Source: a virus
Reading direction: 5' to 3' (one strand)
DNA length: 64,000 nucleotides
IMG/VR virus record: IMGVR_UViG_3300042560_001826
Location: 1 to 64,000 of that record
The stretch's first letter is position 1, and each line of letters begins with the position of its first letter. Below the pieces are notes generated by a model. It ran no database searches and was not told the origin of the DNA. It saw only the letters and a program-made list of their open reading frames with translations. A program made the translations under genes and the position numbers. Positions 7,459 through 15,707 of the stretch are shown in pieces.

Positions 7459-9195
7459 ATGGGTCTTTCTAAGGCTTACGGAGAGAAGTCCTTAACTGGA
7501 TATTCATACGGTGCTGGAACTGGTGGAGACACAACTTCCACTGGTGTCACCATTGGCGGAACGCTTTACAATATCCATACATTTACCAACACAGGTACTT
7601 TCACCGTTACTCGCCCAGGAAAGTTTGATGTGTTTGTCGTCGGTGGAGGAGGCGGCGGTGGTCGCCGCAGTAGCACCAATGTAGGCAGCGGTGGCGGAGG
7701 TGGCGGTGTTGTTATCCAACAAACGATTTACCTTGATACAAATGCAACGGTTACAGTCGGTGCGGGTGGAGGTGTGCAAACAAATACCAATACTGATGGC
7801 AATCGTGGTTCTTTTAGTCGTGTAAATCAAGTTACTGCTGGTGGTGGTGGCGGTGGTGCTGGCGGCGGTAGAGGGGCAGCAAATACCGCTATGGATGCGG
7901 CTGGTAGTGGTGGCGGTTCGTTCGGTTCTACCGCTACGGCTGGTGAAACACCAGGGCAAACGTTAATCACTATCGGCGCAAATAATGGCGGTAATGGCGG
8001 CTACACCACAAACCTTGCAGGCGGTGGAGGTGGAGGTTCGGCACAAGTTGGACAAGGTAATAGTGGTAATGCAGCAGGTAATGGTGGCGCAGGAACAGAT
8101 GTTTCAACTTTTATTGGAGGCTCATCTTTATTTGTAGGCGCTGGTGGCGGTGGTGGGTCAGTATCTGGCACTGGCGGTACAGCAGGTAGTTCAACAGGTG
8201 GCAATGGCGGTTCATCTGGCGCACAAGGTTTAAATGCAACGGCGACAAATTATGGTTGTGGCGGTGGAGGTGGTGCCACAACACAAGGTGGTTCTGGATC
8301 AAATGGAGTTGTCTACATCCGTTACGCAACCAATCAAGGCTTTACAACCAATACGGGAAATACAAAGAATGGTTATGGGACCGCAACTGGCGGCTCGTCA
8401 TCATCAATAACGGCTGATGGTGTAGGTTATACACTTTTAACTTTTACCTCTGCTGGCACATTGACAGTTACACAGGCTGGTTTGTTTGATTTATTAGTTG
8501 TTGGCGGTGGCGGTGGTGCCGGTAGTTCAGAAGTTGGCTCCAGTGGTGCTGGCGGTGGTGGTGCTGTTATTCAACAAACTGTTTATTTAAGTAGCAATCA
8601 ATCAATTACTGTTGGAGCTGGTGCTGCTGCTGGAGTATCTGCTAGAGGTGGTCCCAATGGTGGTGCATCTATTGTTGGTTCAACTGTTGGCGCTGTTGGT
8701 GGCGGTGGTGGAGGGGGTAGTTTTTCTGGACCATTTGTTGGTGGTTCTGGAGGTGGTGGTGCAGGTCAAGTAGGTGGTGGATATGGCAATGGTCAAACAG
8801 GTGCAGCTAGTGCATATGATCCAAGCACATCTTTTGGCAATTCTGGTGGCACATCATCTGGAGCCGCAGGGGATGCAGGCGGTGGCGGAGGTGCAGGTGG
8901 CGCAGGTGCAGCTAGTAATACTGGAGGAACAAACGGTGGTAAAGGCGGAGACGGAAAAGATGTTTCCTCCTTTCTTGGTCAATCTGCAGGGACTACTTAT
9001 CTTGGTGCTGGCGGTGGTGGTGGCGCAGATGCTGGTACTGCTGGAGCAGCGGGTTTAGGTGGAGTTGCTGGTAAAACAAGTGGAACTGGCAACAGCGGTG
9101 CAAACAATTCTGGTGCTGGTGGTGGAGGAACTGTCAATAATGCTACTGCTGGCGCTGGCGGTTCAGGCGTTGTCTATGTGAGGTTTAGAACATGA
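7459..9195 (+). CDS. Glycine-rich adhesin, two tandem domains
   Basis: This 578-residue protein has two similar Gly-rich domains of about 290 residues each. Each begins with a beta segment (LYNIHTFTNTGTFTVTRPGK; later YTLLTFTSAGTLTVTQAG), continues with FDVFVVGGGGGGG-type poly-Gly, then IQQTIYL and TVTVGAGG, long Gly-rich tracts, and closes with GVVYIRYA or GVVYVRFRT. This is the architecture of the Gly-rich fibre-tip proteins common in environmental phages, thought to form poly-glycine-II bundles with exposed loops that bind the host. No clear ribosome site precedes the ATG. It overlaps the next adhesin gene by 4 bases. The name is confident; the receptor is unknown. Confidence 0.8.
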   Translation: MGLSKAYGEKSLTGYSYGAGTGGDTTSTGVTIGGTLYNIHTFTNTGTFTVTRPGKFDVFVVGGGGGGGRRSSTNVGSGGGGGGVVIQQTIYLDTNATVTVGAGGGVQTNTNTDGNRGSFSRVNQVTAGGGGGGAGGGRGAANTAMDAAGSGGGSFGSTATAGETPGQTLITIGANNGGNGGYTTNLAGGGGGGSAQVGQGNSGNAAGNGGAGTDVSTFIGGSSLFVGAGGGGGSVSGTGGTAGSSTGGNGGSSGAQGLNATATNYGCGGGGGATTQGGSGSNGVVYIRYATNQGFTTNTGNTKNGYGTATGGSSSSITADGVGYTLLTFTSAGTLTVTQAGLFDLLVVGGGGGAGSSEVGSSGAGGGGAVIQQTVYLSSNQSITVGAGAAAGVSARGGPNGGASIVGSTVGAVGGGGGGGSFSGPFVGGSGGGGAGQVGGGYGNGQTGAASAYDPSTSFGNSGGTSSGAAGDAGGGGGAGGAGAASNTGGTNGGKGGDGKDVSSFLGQSAGTTYLGAGGGGGADAGTAGAAGLGGVAGKTSGTGNSGANNSGAGGGGTVNNATAGAGGSGVVYVRFRT

Positions 9196-10928
9196 GTATT
9201 TCTGGAGCAAGACAACCAAGATTGGCAACCGAATACGGTATTGCAGCCGGTGGCACAGATGTTACTGTTAATGGCATTGGATATAAGCTACATACATTCA
9301 CTGCAACAGGTACACTAACTGTCACTACTGGTGGTCTTTTTGATATCTTAGCTGTTGGCGGTGGCGGTGCTGGTGGAGGTAACTGGGATGGAACATTTCA
9401 GTCTGGTATGGGCGGTGGTGGTGCCGGAGGATATATTGAAAAAACTATCTACATTGCTAGCGGTACTCATTCAGTTGTAATAGGCGCAGGTGGTGCTGGT
9501 GATTATGCAGCTCCAAGAAATGGAACAAGTAGCGGTGTCTATGCCACATTTACTGGTGGTGGTGGAAGTGCTCCTTCATATGCAATCAATTTTAATAATA
9601 CTTGGTACGGTGCTAAAACTGGTTCTGATGGTGCTTCTGGTGGTGGTGGAACTGGTAGAGCTTCTCAAACTGCAACAAATGCTGGCGGTGCAGGTCAATC
9701 ACCATTAGGAAATAGTGGTGGTTCATCATTTAGTGAAAGCGGAAGCGGAACTTCCGCAGCAGGCGGAGGTGGTGGCGGTGCCGGTGCTGTTGGATCAAAT
9801 GCATCAGCAAATACTGGAGGCGCTGGTGGAGCAGGTGTTACATCAACATTTACCGGATCATCCACAACTCTTGGCGGCGGTGGAGGAGGCGGTGGTGTAA
9901 CCACTGGAGGCGCAGGTGGTGCTGGTGGAGGTGCTGCTGGTAGAACTGGTACTGGCAATGGAAACAATGCAACAGCAAACACCGGTGGCGGTGGTGGTGG
10001 TGCAAGAAGCAATGGAGAAAATCAATATATTGGCGGCAATGGTGGCTCAGGAATCGTCTATATCCGTAGAAGAGTAACAGGATCCATTGCAGCAACTGTT
10101 GCTGGTTATGGTACAGCAACTGGTGGAACAGACTTAGGAACACGGACTGTTAGTGGCATTGATTACAAGATTCTTCAATTCACATCAACGGGAACTTTGA
10201 CAGTGACGAAGGGTGGACTTTTTGACATTATAGCCATATCTGGTGGTGGAGGCGGAAATCAGGGATATACCAACTTCCCATCGCTTGCAAATGGTGGAGC
10301 TGGTGGCGGTGGCATTACCACTGAAACAATTTCCCTCACTACAAATGTGACTATCACGGTTGGTGCTGGTGGCGCTGGTGGTGCAACTGGCACTAATGGC
10401 ACAAGTGGAGCAACTGGATCTCCATCAGGTGTTAGCACGAGACTATTTGCCTTTGGTGGCGGAGGTGCTCAAGATAATATTCCGTCAAATGGTATTTGTG
10501 GCGCTGGTAGCACTCGCCAAACAGCTACAGGCGGATTAGCGATTTTAAATCAAGGAACCGGAGTGGTTCGTGGTTATGATGGCGGCTCAGGTCCAACTGG
10601 AAATACTAATGGCTCTGCTGGCGGTGGCGGTGGAGCTGGCGGTGTTGGTGGTAATGGTGTAGGCACTACTGGCGGTGCTGGCGGTGCTGGTTTTGATGTC
10701 TCAACAATTATTGGTGGCTCAACTTTGCTACTTGGTGGCGGTGGCGGTGGTCCTGGTTCAGTTACAGGTGGAACTGGTAATGGTGGCGGTGGCAATGGTG
10801 GTTCAAATGGTGCAGGAACATCTGGTTCAACAAACACAGGCGGAGGTAGTGGTTCAAGTATCAACAATAATTCTAATACTCTCAATGGTGGATCTGGCAT
10901 TGTTTATGTCAGATTTAGAGTATTGTAA
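9192..10928 (+). CDS. Glycine-rich adhesin, two tandem domains (second copy)
   Basis: Also exactly 578 residues, beginning at an ATGA overlap with the previous adhesin. It has two domains: first YKLHTFTATGTLTVTTGG, FDILAVGGGGAGGG, YIEKTIYI and closing GIVYIRRRV; then YKILQFTSTGTLTVTKGG, FDIIAISGGGGGN and closing GIVYVRFRV. It is clearly a duplicate of the upstream gene that has diverged in the Gly-rich loops while keeping the same framework. It is expected to be an alternative or partner host-recognition protein at the fibre tip. The Pro-rich reading frames on the other strand are mirror images of the Gly codons and are not genes. Confidence 0.8.
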   Translation: MSISGARQPRLATEYGIAAGGTDVTVNGIGYKLHTFTATGTLTVTTGGLFDILAVGGGGAGGGNWDGTFQSGMGGGGAGGYIEKTIYIASGTHSVVIGAGGAGDYAAPRNGTSSGVYATFTGGGGSAPSYAINFNNTWYGAKTGSDGASGGGGTGRASQTATNAGGAGQSPLGNSGGSSFSESGSGTSAAGGGGGGAGAVGSNASANTGGAGGAGVTSTFTGSSTTLGGGGGGGGVTTGGAGGAGGGAAGRTGTGNGNNATANTGGGGGGARSNGENQYIGGNGGSGIVYIRRRVTGSIAATVAGYGTATGGTDLGTRTVSGIDYKILQFTSTGTLTVTKGGLFDIIAISGGGGGNQGYTNFPSLANGGAGGGGITTETISLTTNVTITVGAGGAGGATGTNGTSGATGSPSGVSTRLFAFGGGGAQDNIPSNGICGAGSTRQTATGGLAILNQGTGVVRGYDGGSGPTGNTNGSAGGGGGAGGVGGNGVGTTGGAGGAGFDVSTIIGGSTLLLGGGGGGPGSVTGGTGNGGGGNGGSNGAGTSGSTNTGGGSGSSINNNSNTLNGGSGIVYVRFRVL

Positions 10929-10968
10929 AAAATGGTAAAAGCATGATCGGGCAAAAATATCATAAATA

Positions 10969-10977
10969 TGTTATTAT
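10969..10977 (+). promoter_or_regulatory. Weak candidate promoter before fibre gene at 10995
   Basis: TGTTATTAT fits an extended -10 (TGn-TATTAT, -10 at 10972-10977) in an AT-rich gap of 66 bases. TATGGAGAT (ribosome site) follows, then ATG 10995. No clear -35. Confidence 0.3.
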
Positions 10978-10994
10978 TTATATGGAGATAAATT

Positions 10995-11687
10995 ATGCCG
11001 TTTAGTTCTGTATTGGGTGCATCAACTGTTATAAGACCGGGTGTTTGTACTTCTACAACCCGCCCATCTGCTCCATATACAGGGCAGTTAATCTTTGAAA
11101 CCGATACCAGCCGATTGGCAGTATGGACAGGTTCTGCATGGCAGTACGAAACCGCTGCTGCTGGTCCTCCTGGGTTGGTATATATCACTGGGGCAACCTT
11201 TACAACTGCCACATCATTTAGCTTGCCTAATGATACCTTTAGTAATACTTATCTCAATTACAAAATTATAATCAATCTGACTGCGCTGACAGCCGACGCA
11301 GACTTTACTATGCGTTTTCGCACCGCTGGAACGGATAACAGCAATAACACATATGCATATACTTTTGCTGGAGTGGGGCTTGGCGGCACTGCTACCAACA
11401 GTGCAGCCAACGATGGAACAGCGTTCGTCGTAGGAGAACAAGAGGCTACATCTGGTTCAGAAATGCGTTATGGTCTTACATTTGATATCTTAAGCCCTAA
11501 AGCAACAACGACTACTAAAGTACAAGGTCATTACGTTTACGTCAATAAGGCGGCAACAGACCAAATTTCTCGTTTCGGTTCAGGCGTATTTAGGGCTACT
11601 ACTTCTTTTGACAGTTTAAGCTTCATAAGCTCTGTAGCGTCAAGCATGTCTGGAAACTACCGTGTATACGGATACACGGATAGTTAA
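10995..11687 (+). CDS. Tail fibre / receptor-binding-type protein
   Basis: This 230-residue protein has ribosome site GGAGAT. The N-terminal ~65 residues contain the fibre 'label' motif seen elsewhere here (TTRPSAPYTGQLIFETDTSR then WTGSAWQYE), followed by GPPG. The rest is a beta-sandwich-like domain (FSLPNDTFSNTYLNYKIIIN, FTMRFRTAGTDN, YTFAGVGLGG, and a final SMSGNYRVYGYTDS strand) of the kind that caps phage fibres and may bind carbohydrate. It ends the first part of the fibre block before the repeated cassettes. Function inferred from domain style and neighbours. Confidence 0.65.
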   Translation: MPFSSVLGASTVIRPGVCTSTTRPSAPYTGQLIFETDTSRLAVWTGSAWQYETAAAGPPGLVYITGATFTTATSFSLPNDTFSNTYLNYKIIINLTALTADADFTMRFRTAGTDNSNNTYAYTFAGVGLGGTATNSAANDGTAFVVGEQEATSGSEMRYGLTFDILSPKATTTTKVQGHYVYVNKAATDQISRFGSGVFRATTSFDSLSFISSVASSMSGNYRVYGYTDS

Positions 11688-11704
11688 TATCGGAGGTATA
11701 TAAA

Positions 11705-11956
11705 ATGCCAATTGATTTTCCAAATAGCCCCGCAACAAATGATCAGTTTGTAAGTGGCGGTCGTACATGGATTTGGGATGGTTCCGTATGGAAGGCATAT
11801 ACTCAAGCATTAAATAATTCAACAATTACTTCTAATATGATTGTAGATGGTACAATTGTTAATGCTGATATCTCAAATACAGCTGCAATTAATACAACTA
11901 AAATTACAAATTGGGAAGATGACCAAGTAGTTCTAGCTGTCCAAGCTTTTATTTAA
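11705..11956 (+). CDS. Short fibre connector, DFPN type (cassette 1)
   Basis: This 83-residue protein has ribosome site CGGAGGTAT. It is one of three paralogues (also 13505, 15406) that all begin M-x-DFPN-SP-T-N and carry a GGRTWIWDGSVWK-like motif. The C-terminal half, NADISNTAAINTTKITNWED, is almost identical to that of the copy at 15406, and the protein ends in a hydrophobic tail VVLAVQAFI. It is probably a fibre base or adaptor that anchors the adhesin encoded two genes downstream. It opens the first of three repeated four-gene cassettes. Confidence 0.7.
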   Translation: MPIDFPNSPATNDQFVSGGRTWIWDGSVWKAYTQALNNSTITSNMIVDGTIVNADISNTAAINTTKITNWEDDQVVLAVQAFI

Positions 11957-11965
11957 GGAGGAAAA

Positions 11966-12328
11966 ATGGCAACATTTTCAAAGACAATTTTAAGCGGATC
12001 TACAAATGGTAGACCAGTTCTTGTCAATACAACATCATCTAATACATGTGTTGTTCACACAGGTTCAACAAATACATCTGTCCAACACGAAGTCTGGATT
12101 TATGCAATGAATACAGATACGACAGATCGCAAGCTTACGCTTGAGTTTGGTGGTGTTACAAGCCCCAATGACTTGATCGAGCAAACAATTACCGCTGAAG
12201 GCGGGTTGTTATTGGTCATTCCAGGTTTAATTCTTAGCGGTAATGCTTCTACAGCTCCCAGAATCACAGCATTCGCAAACACAGCCAATGTTGTTACAGT
12301 TCTTGGTTTTGTCAACGTCATTGCATAA
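11966..12328 (+). CDS. Small beta-rich fibre-associated protein (cassette 1)
   Basis: This 120-residue protein has a strong ribosome site (AAGGAGGAAAA). It resembles the gene at 7117: VWIYAMNTDTTDRKLTLEFG matches IVITNTDTVDRTVSLAIG, and the ending VVTVLGFVNVIA matches VVNVTVIGWEKEV. A small beta-sandwich is likely. It sits between a DFPN connector and a Gly-rich adhesin, the same place as 13761 in cassette 2. A joining or decoration role in the fibre is inferred. Confidence 0.65.
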   Translation: MATFSKTILSGSTNGRPVLVNTTSSNTCVVHTGSTNTSVQHEVWIYAMNTDTTDRKLTLEFGGVTSPNDLIEQTITAEGGLLLVIPGLILSGNASTAPRITAFANTANVVTVLGFVNVIA

Positions 12329-12338
12329 GGAGGCTTAA

Positions 12339-13187
12339 ATGCGTTTTGGTGAGCGTACACGCCCCGGCGTATCTATAAGCACATTTGGTAGACGACCTTC
12401 TGCTGGTATTTCCTATGGCGTGGCAACAGGTGGCACCTCTTCATCTATTACCGATAACAGTATTGCTTACACACTGTTGAGTTTTACTTCTGATGGAACT
12501 TTAACTGTAACCAAGGCTGGGCTATTTGATATTTTGTGTGTTGGAGGCGGTGGTGGAGGTGGCGCACAACTGTACGGAGGTGAACCAACTGGAGGCGGCG
12601 GTGGAGGAATGGCTTGCATTTCAACTTTGTTTCTTCCAGTCGCTTCTTATACTGTTGATGTTGGTGTTGGTGGTGCTGGCGGAGATTCCAATACACACGC
12701 TGGTTCTCTTGGGGAAACATCCGTAATTTTTAATGCAAAAGCAACAACTTCTGTCATGCATGCAATAGGTGGACAGGGTGGTGCTGGAGACTGGGGCGGC
12801 GTTAGTCGTTATCCCGGAAATCAAGGTGGTCAAAGTTACCGCAACGGATATAATCAAACTGTTGCAGGTGCAATATCTTTGCATCCACTTGGATACAACG
12901 GTGGAGGTTCGCAGAACTCAACAACTCGTGCTGGCGGTGGTGCTGGTGCAGGAGGAGATGCGAGCGATTCGCCAGCAGGAACTGCTGGTATTGGTCGCAC
13001 ATTGACATTTACTGGAAGCAGTGTAACTTTTGGTCAAGGTGGTGGCGGAGGAACCGCTACTGGTCTTGGCACAAACACACCGTCTACAGTGAACTCTGGG
13101 AATGGTGGCAATGGTCGCCAAAGCGGAGGCTCTGGTAACGGTGGGAATGGTCAAGCAGGTGCAATATATGTGAGGTTCCGCCCGTGA
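12339..13187 (+). CDS. Glycine-rich adhesin (cassette 1)
   Basis: This 282-residue, single-domain adhesin has ribosome site AAGGAGG. A basic N-terminus (MRFGERTRPGVSISTFGRRP) leads into the framework seen in the larger copies: YTLLSFTSDGTLTVTKAGLF, DILCVGGGGGGG, VGVGGAGG, Gly-rich tracts and GAIYVRFRP at the end. It would be a fibre-tip host-recognition protein. It overlaps the cap gene by 4 bases (GTGA). In length it equals half of the 578-residue copies, which supports domain duplication in those. Confidence 0.8.
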   Translation: MRFGERTRPGVSISTFGRRPSAGISYGVATGGTSSSITDNSIAYTLLSFTSDGTLTVTKAGLFDILCVGGGGGGGAQLYGGEPTGGGGGGMACISTLFLPVASYTVDVGVGGAGGDSNTHAGSLGETSVIFNAKATTSVMHAIGGQGGAGDWGGVSRYPGNQGGQSYRNGYNQTVAGAISLHPLGYNGGGSQNSTTRAGGGAGAGGDASDSPAGTAGIGRTLTFTGSSVTFGQGGGGGTATGLGTNTPSTVNSGNGGNGRQSGGSGNGGNGQAGAIYVRFRP

Positions 13188-13411
13188 GTGAACAAACCTA
13201 TTTTGCCAAAGTTGAAGATGGTATTGTTACAGATGTTCGTATTGTAAAATGGGATTTCCTTGTAGCAAACCCAGACCGTTACGGTGATTCCTCTTTTTGG
13301 ATTGAAGTTTTTCCAGATAACTCTGGTCGTGGCTACTGCTCTAAGGGTTGGTCATATGACGCTGAACTTGATAAATTTATAGGTCCGTTTATTAGCAAGG
13401 TAGCAGAATAA
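13184..13411 (+). CDS. MAHFA-type fibre-associated protein (cassette 1)
   Basis: This 75-residue protein starts at a GTG overlapping the adhesin stop. It belongs to a small family common beside fibre genes in environmental phages: an N-terminal FAKVEDGIVTDVRIVKWDF strand pair and a C-terminal GWSYDAELDKFIGP motif. Two longer paralogues follow at 15026 and 16595. This copy lacks the Tyr/Arg-rich insert and the C-terminal W-rich extension. It may be a small cap or chaperone for the adhesin; its function is not established. Confidence 0.65.
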   Translation: MSEQTYFAKVEDGIVTDVRIVKWDFLVANPDRYGDSSFWIEVFPDNSGRGYCSKGWSYDAELDKFIGPFISKVAE

Positions 13412-13504
13412 TGTGTTCGTATATTGGCTATGTATAGTTTAGGATTTAATTAAATATATTTTAATATAAAATAATATATGATATTCTTTATTGAGAGGTA
13501 AAAT
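13412..13504. other. AT-rich non-coding leader before cassette 2
   Basis: A 93-base gap. Bases ~13445-13490 are almost entirely A and T and contain TTAATTAA and a 7-bp inverted repeat (TATTTTA at 13457-13463, TAAAATA at 13467-13473). GAGAGGT just before ATG 13505 is the ribosome site. It could hold a promoter, but no single convincing -35/-10 pair can be chosen. Confidence 0.4.
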
Positions 13505-13759
13505 ATGGCAATTGATTTTCCAAACTCCCCAACAACAAACCAGATTTTTACATCTGGCGGAAAGACATGGGTGTATGATGGAACAGTTTGGACATTAAGA
13601 TCCTCGTTGGCAGGTCCTGGTGGAATTACCTCAACAGAGCTTGCAAACTCATCTGTTACAACTGATAAAATTGCATCAGGTGCAATAGTTTCTAATTTAG
13701 GATTTACACCGGCATCAACCGGTAAAAGTATTGCTATGGCAATAGTATTCGGAGGATAA
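13505..13759 (+). CDS. Short fibre connector, DFPN type (cassette 2)
   Basis: An 84-residue paralogue of 11705 and 15406: MAIDFPNSPTTN and GGKTWVYDGTVW are conserved, followed by a diverged second half (TELANSSVTTDKIASGAIVS) and a hydrophobic end, IAMAIVFGG. The GPGG tract in the middle resembles a short collagen-like or flexible link. It starts cassette 2 and probably anchors the adhesin at 14117. Confidence 0.7.
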   Translation: MAIDFPNSPTTNQIFTSGGKTWVYDGTVWTLRSSLAGPGGITSTELANSSVTTDKIASGAIVSNLGFTPASTGKSIAMAIVFGG

Positions 13760-13760
13760 A

Positions 13761-14114
13761 ATGGCAGCGCCAAATATAGTTAATGTAACAACAATTACGG
13801 GTAAAACAGCAGTTCAAGCGGTGACCACATCTGCTACAGCGATTGTCACAAATTCTGCTGCCAGTAATACAGTCGTTAAAATCAATGCATTATATGTTGC
13901 AAATATTGATGGTACAAACGCTTGCGATCTCACTGTTGATTTGTTTAGAAGTTCAACCGCATATAAAATTACTTCAACCGTATCGGTTCCGGCAGATGCG
14001 GTGCTAGATGTTATTAGTAAATCAATATATCTTGAAGAAGGTGACTCTCTCAGACTCACTGCTGGTGCTAATTCAGACCTTGAGGCGGTTTGTTCTTACG
14101 AAATTATTAGTTAA
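13761..14114 (+). CDS. Small beta-rich fibre-associated protein (cassette 2)
   Basis: This 117-residue protein has ribosome site CGGAGG. Pattern: TSATAIVTNSAASNTVVKIN, ALYVANIDGTNACDLTVDLF, then VPADAVLDVISKSIYLEEGD and a final strand. This type (VSxxAD-VLDVI, IYLEEGDSLRL) is well known among fibre-adjacent phage proteins and is a small beta-sandwich. It occupies the same cassette position as 11966 but is only distantly similar. Structural role inferred. Confidence 0.65.
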   Translation: MAAPNIVNVTTITGKTAVQAVTTSATAIVTNSAASNTVVKINALYVANIDGTNACDLTVDLFRSSTAYKITSTVSVPADAVLDVISKSIYLEEGDSLRLTAGANSDLEAVCSYEIIS

Positions 14115-14116
14115 TT

Positions 14117-14962
14117 ATGCGTAGAAGAGGCGGCGTAATAGGACCAAAGCGAAATGCTAATGGTGGTGGTGGCATATGGTCATTAAATGATCAACAGCAA
14201 GAAAATGGCGCTGGAACTTGGGGTGTAATGTCAACATCCGTAGTTGAATATTTGATAATTGCTGGCGGTGGCGGTGGTGGTCCTAGTGGCGGTGGCGAAA
14301 GAGGCGGCGGTGGTGCTGGAGGTTATAAGACAAACCTATCTGGAGCAACCAATGGTGGCGGTCAAGCACTTGGTACTGTCATGAATGTTACTGGCGGGAG
14401 TCAGTATACGGTAACTGTTGGTGGAGGTGGAAATGGAAGTTCAACCCCAACAGCCGGCAGTAGCTCCGTATTTAATTCAATCACTTCTACTGGTGGCGCT
14501 GTCGGTGGTGGTGGTGGTACTGACCCTGGTGGTGCTGCTGGTTCGTTTGGCTATACTGGCGGTTCGTCAATAAATAACTCTGCTGCTGGCGGAGGTGGTG
14601 GCGCTGGGGCTGCTGGTGGTAATGCCAGCAGCGGCGTTGCAGGAAATGGTGGCGCAGGTTTGGCAAGCACAATTACTGGTTCATCGGTTACTCGTGGCGG
14701 TGGCGGTGGTGGGAGTGCTTCAGGTGGAACTAATGGAACTGGCGGTTCTGGTGGTGGAGGTAATGCAACCCTAGGTGGAACAGCAAATACTGGTGGCGGA
14801 GGTGGTGGCGCTGGTGGTGCTGGCGGTTCTGGCGTTGTTATTATTCGTTACCCATCAACATCATTAGCGGCAACAACGACTGGTGCATCTGTTGTTTATA
14901 ATAACGGTGCTGGCGGTTATCATGTTTACACATTTAATGCTTCTGGTACAATAACATTTTAA
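14117..14962 (+). CDS. Glycine-rich adhesin (cassette 2)
   Basis: This 281-residue protein has a basic N-terminus (MRRRGGVIGPKRNANGGGG). The framework is VEYLIIAGGGGGGPSGGG, GGGGAGGYKTNLSG, YTVTVGGGGNG, long Gly-rich tracts, then GGSGVVIIRYPSTS and a C-terminal strand domain (GGYHVYTFNASGTITF). This is the variant typical of cyanophage-like Gly-rich fibres, whose last ~45 residues form an extra beta cap absent from cassette 1. It is followed by a candidate promoter and the cassette 2 cap gene. Confidence 0.8.
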   Translation: MRRRGGVIGPKRNANGGGGIWSLNDQQQENGAGTWGVMSTSVVEYLIIAGGGGGGPSGGGERGGGGAGGYKTNLSGATNGGGQALGTVMNVTGGSQYTVTVGGGGNGSSTPTAGSSSVFNSITSTGGAVGGGGGTDPGGAAGSFGYTGGSSINNSAAGGGGGAGAAGGNASSGVAGNGGAGLASTITGSSVTRGGGGGGSASGGTNGTGGSGGGGNATLGGTANTGGGGGGAGGAGGSGVVIIRYPSTSLAATTTGASVVYNNGAGGYHVYTFNASGTITF

Positions 14963-14986
14963 CTAATAGATTTTTATTTCTACCTG

Positions 14987-14995
14987 TGGTATTAT
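14987..14995 (+). promoter_or_regulatory. Candidate promoter, TGGTATTAT
   Basis: An extended -10 of TGG-TATTAT (-10 at 14990-14995) lies in the 63-base gap before the gene at 15026, which also has a strong ribosome site (AAAAGGAGGTTTT). It shares the TGGTATNAT form with several other gaps. -35 not clear. Confidence 0.45.
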
Positions 14996-15025
14996 ATACA
15001 AGAAACCAAAAGGAGGTTTTCTAAA

Positions 15026-15391
15026 ATGGCTCATTTTGCCCAAATTAACGAAAGCAATATCGTGACACAGGTTATCGTTGTGTCCAATAACGATTGTGGT
15101 GGTGGAGAATACCCCGGATCGGATTCCATCGGAGCTGCCTTTTGCCATAATCTTTTAGGCGGAACATGGAAACAAACTTCTTATAATAATAATTTCCGTA
15201 AGCGCTACGCCGGAATTGGATATACATTCAATGCTGAGCTTGATGCATTCATTGCCCCTCAGCCGTATCCTTCTTGGACATTGAATACGGAAACAGCAGA
15301 TTGGGAAGCCCCAACACCACGCCCCACAGAAGGCGTATGGACATGGAATGAATCCACTCAGCAATGGGATGAGGTTACATTACCCGCTTAA
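15026..15391 (+). CDS. MAHFA-type fibre-associated protein, long form (cassette 2)
   Basis: This 121-residue protein has a strong ribosome site. The family pattern is complete: MAHFAQINESNIVTQVIVVS, WKQTSYNNNFRKRYAGIGYT, FNAELDAFIAPQPYPSW, followed by the Trp-rich extension DWEAPTPRP, VWTWNESTQQWDEV. This full-length form is common in cyanophage fibre regions. The shorter copies at 13184 and 16595 lack the extension. The partner is presumably the Gly-rich adhesin upstream. Its biochemical role has not been established as far as I know. Confidence 0.75.
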   Translation: MAHFAQINESNIVTQVIVVSNNDCGGGEYPGSDSIGAAFCHNLLGGTWKQTSYNNNFRKRYAGIGYTFNAELDAFIAPQPYPSWTLNTETADWEAPTPRPTEGVWTWNESTQQWDEVTLPA

Positions 15392-15405
15392 TTAAGAGGT
15401 AACTA

Positions 15406-15696
15406 ATGCCATTAGATTTCCCAAATACACCGGCAACAAATGATAAGTATTCTGCTGGTGGAAGAACATGGACATATAACGGAACATCTTGGGTATTAGA
15501 TGTTTATGTCGGAGTTGTACCAGTTGGTGCTGTTGATACAGCGCAGCTGGCAAATTCCGCTGTCACAAGTGCAAAGATTGCAGATGGTACGATTGTTAAT
15601 GCCGATATCTCTACATCAGCAGCAATAACAACAACAAAAATTACAAACTGGGAAGATGATCAAGTCGTTCTATCTTCCCAAATTTTTTCTGCATAG
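15406..15696 (+). CDS. Short fibre connector, DFPN type (cassette 3)
   Basis: This 96-residue protein is the third DFPN paralogue: MPLDFPNTPATN, GGRTWTYNGTSWVLD, then a repeated ...NSAVTSAKIADGTIVNADIS... pattern and the shared block TTKITNWEDDQVVL, ending SSQIFSA. The identity of this block with the copy at 11705 points to recent duplication or recombination between cassettes. The small beta protein present in cassettes 1 and 2 is absent here; the adhesin follows directly. Confidence 0.7.
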   Translation: MPLDFPNTPATNDKYSAGGRTWTYNGTSWVLDVYVGVVPVGAVDTAQLANSAVTSAKIADGTIVNADISTSAAITTTKITNWEDDQVVLSSQIFSA

Positions 15697-15707
15697 ATGG
15701 TGATTTG

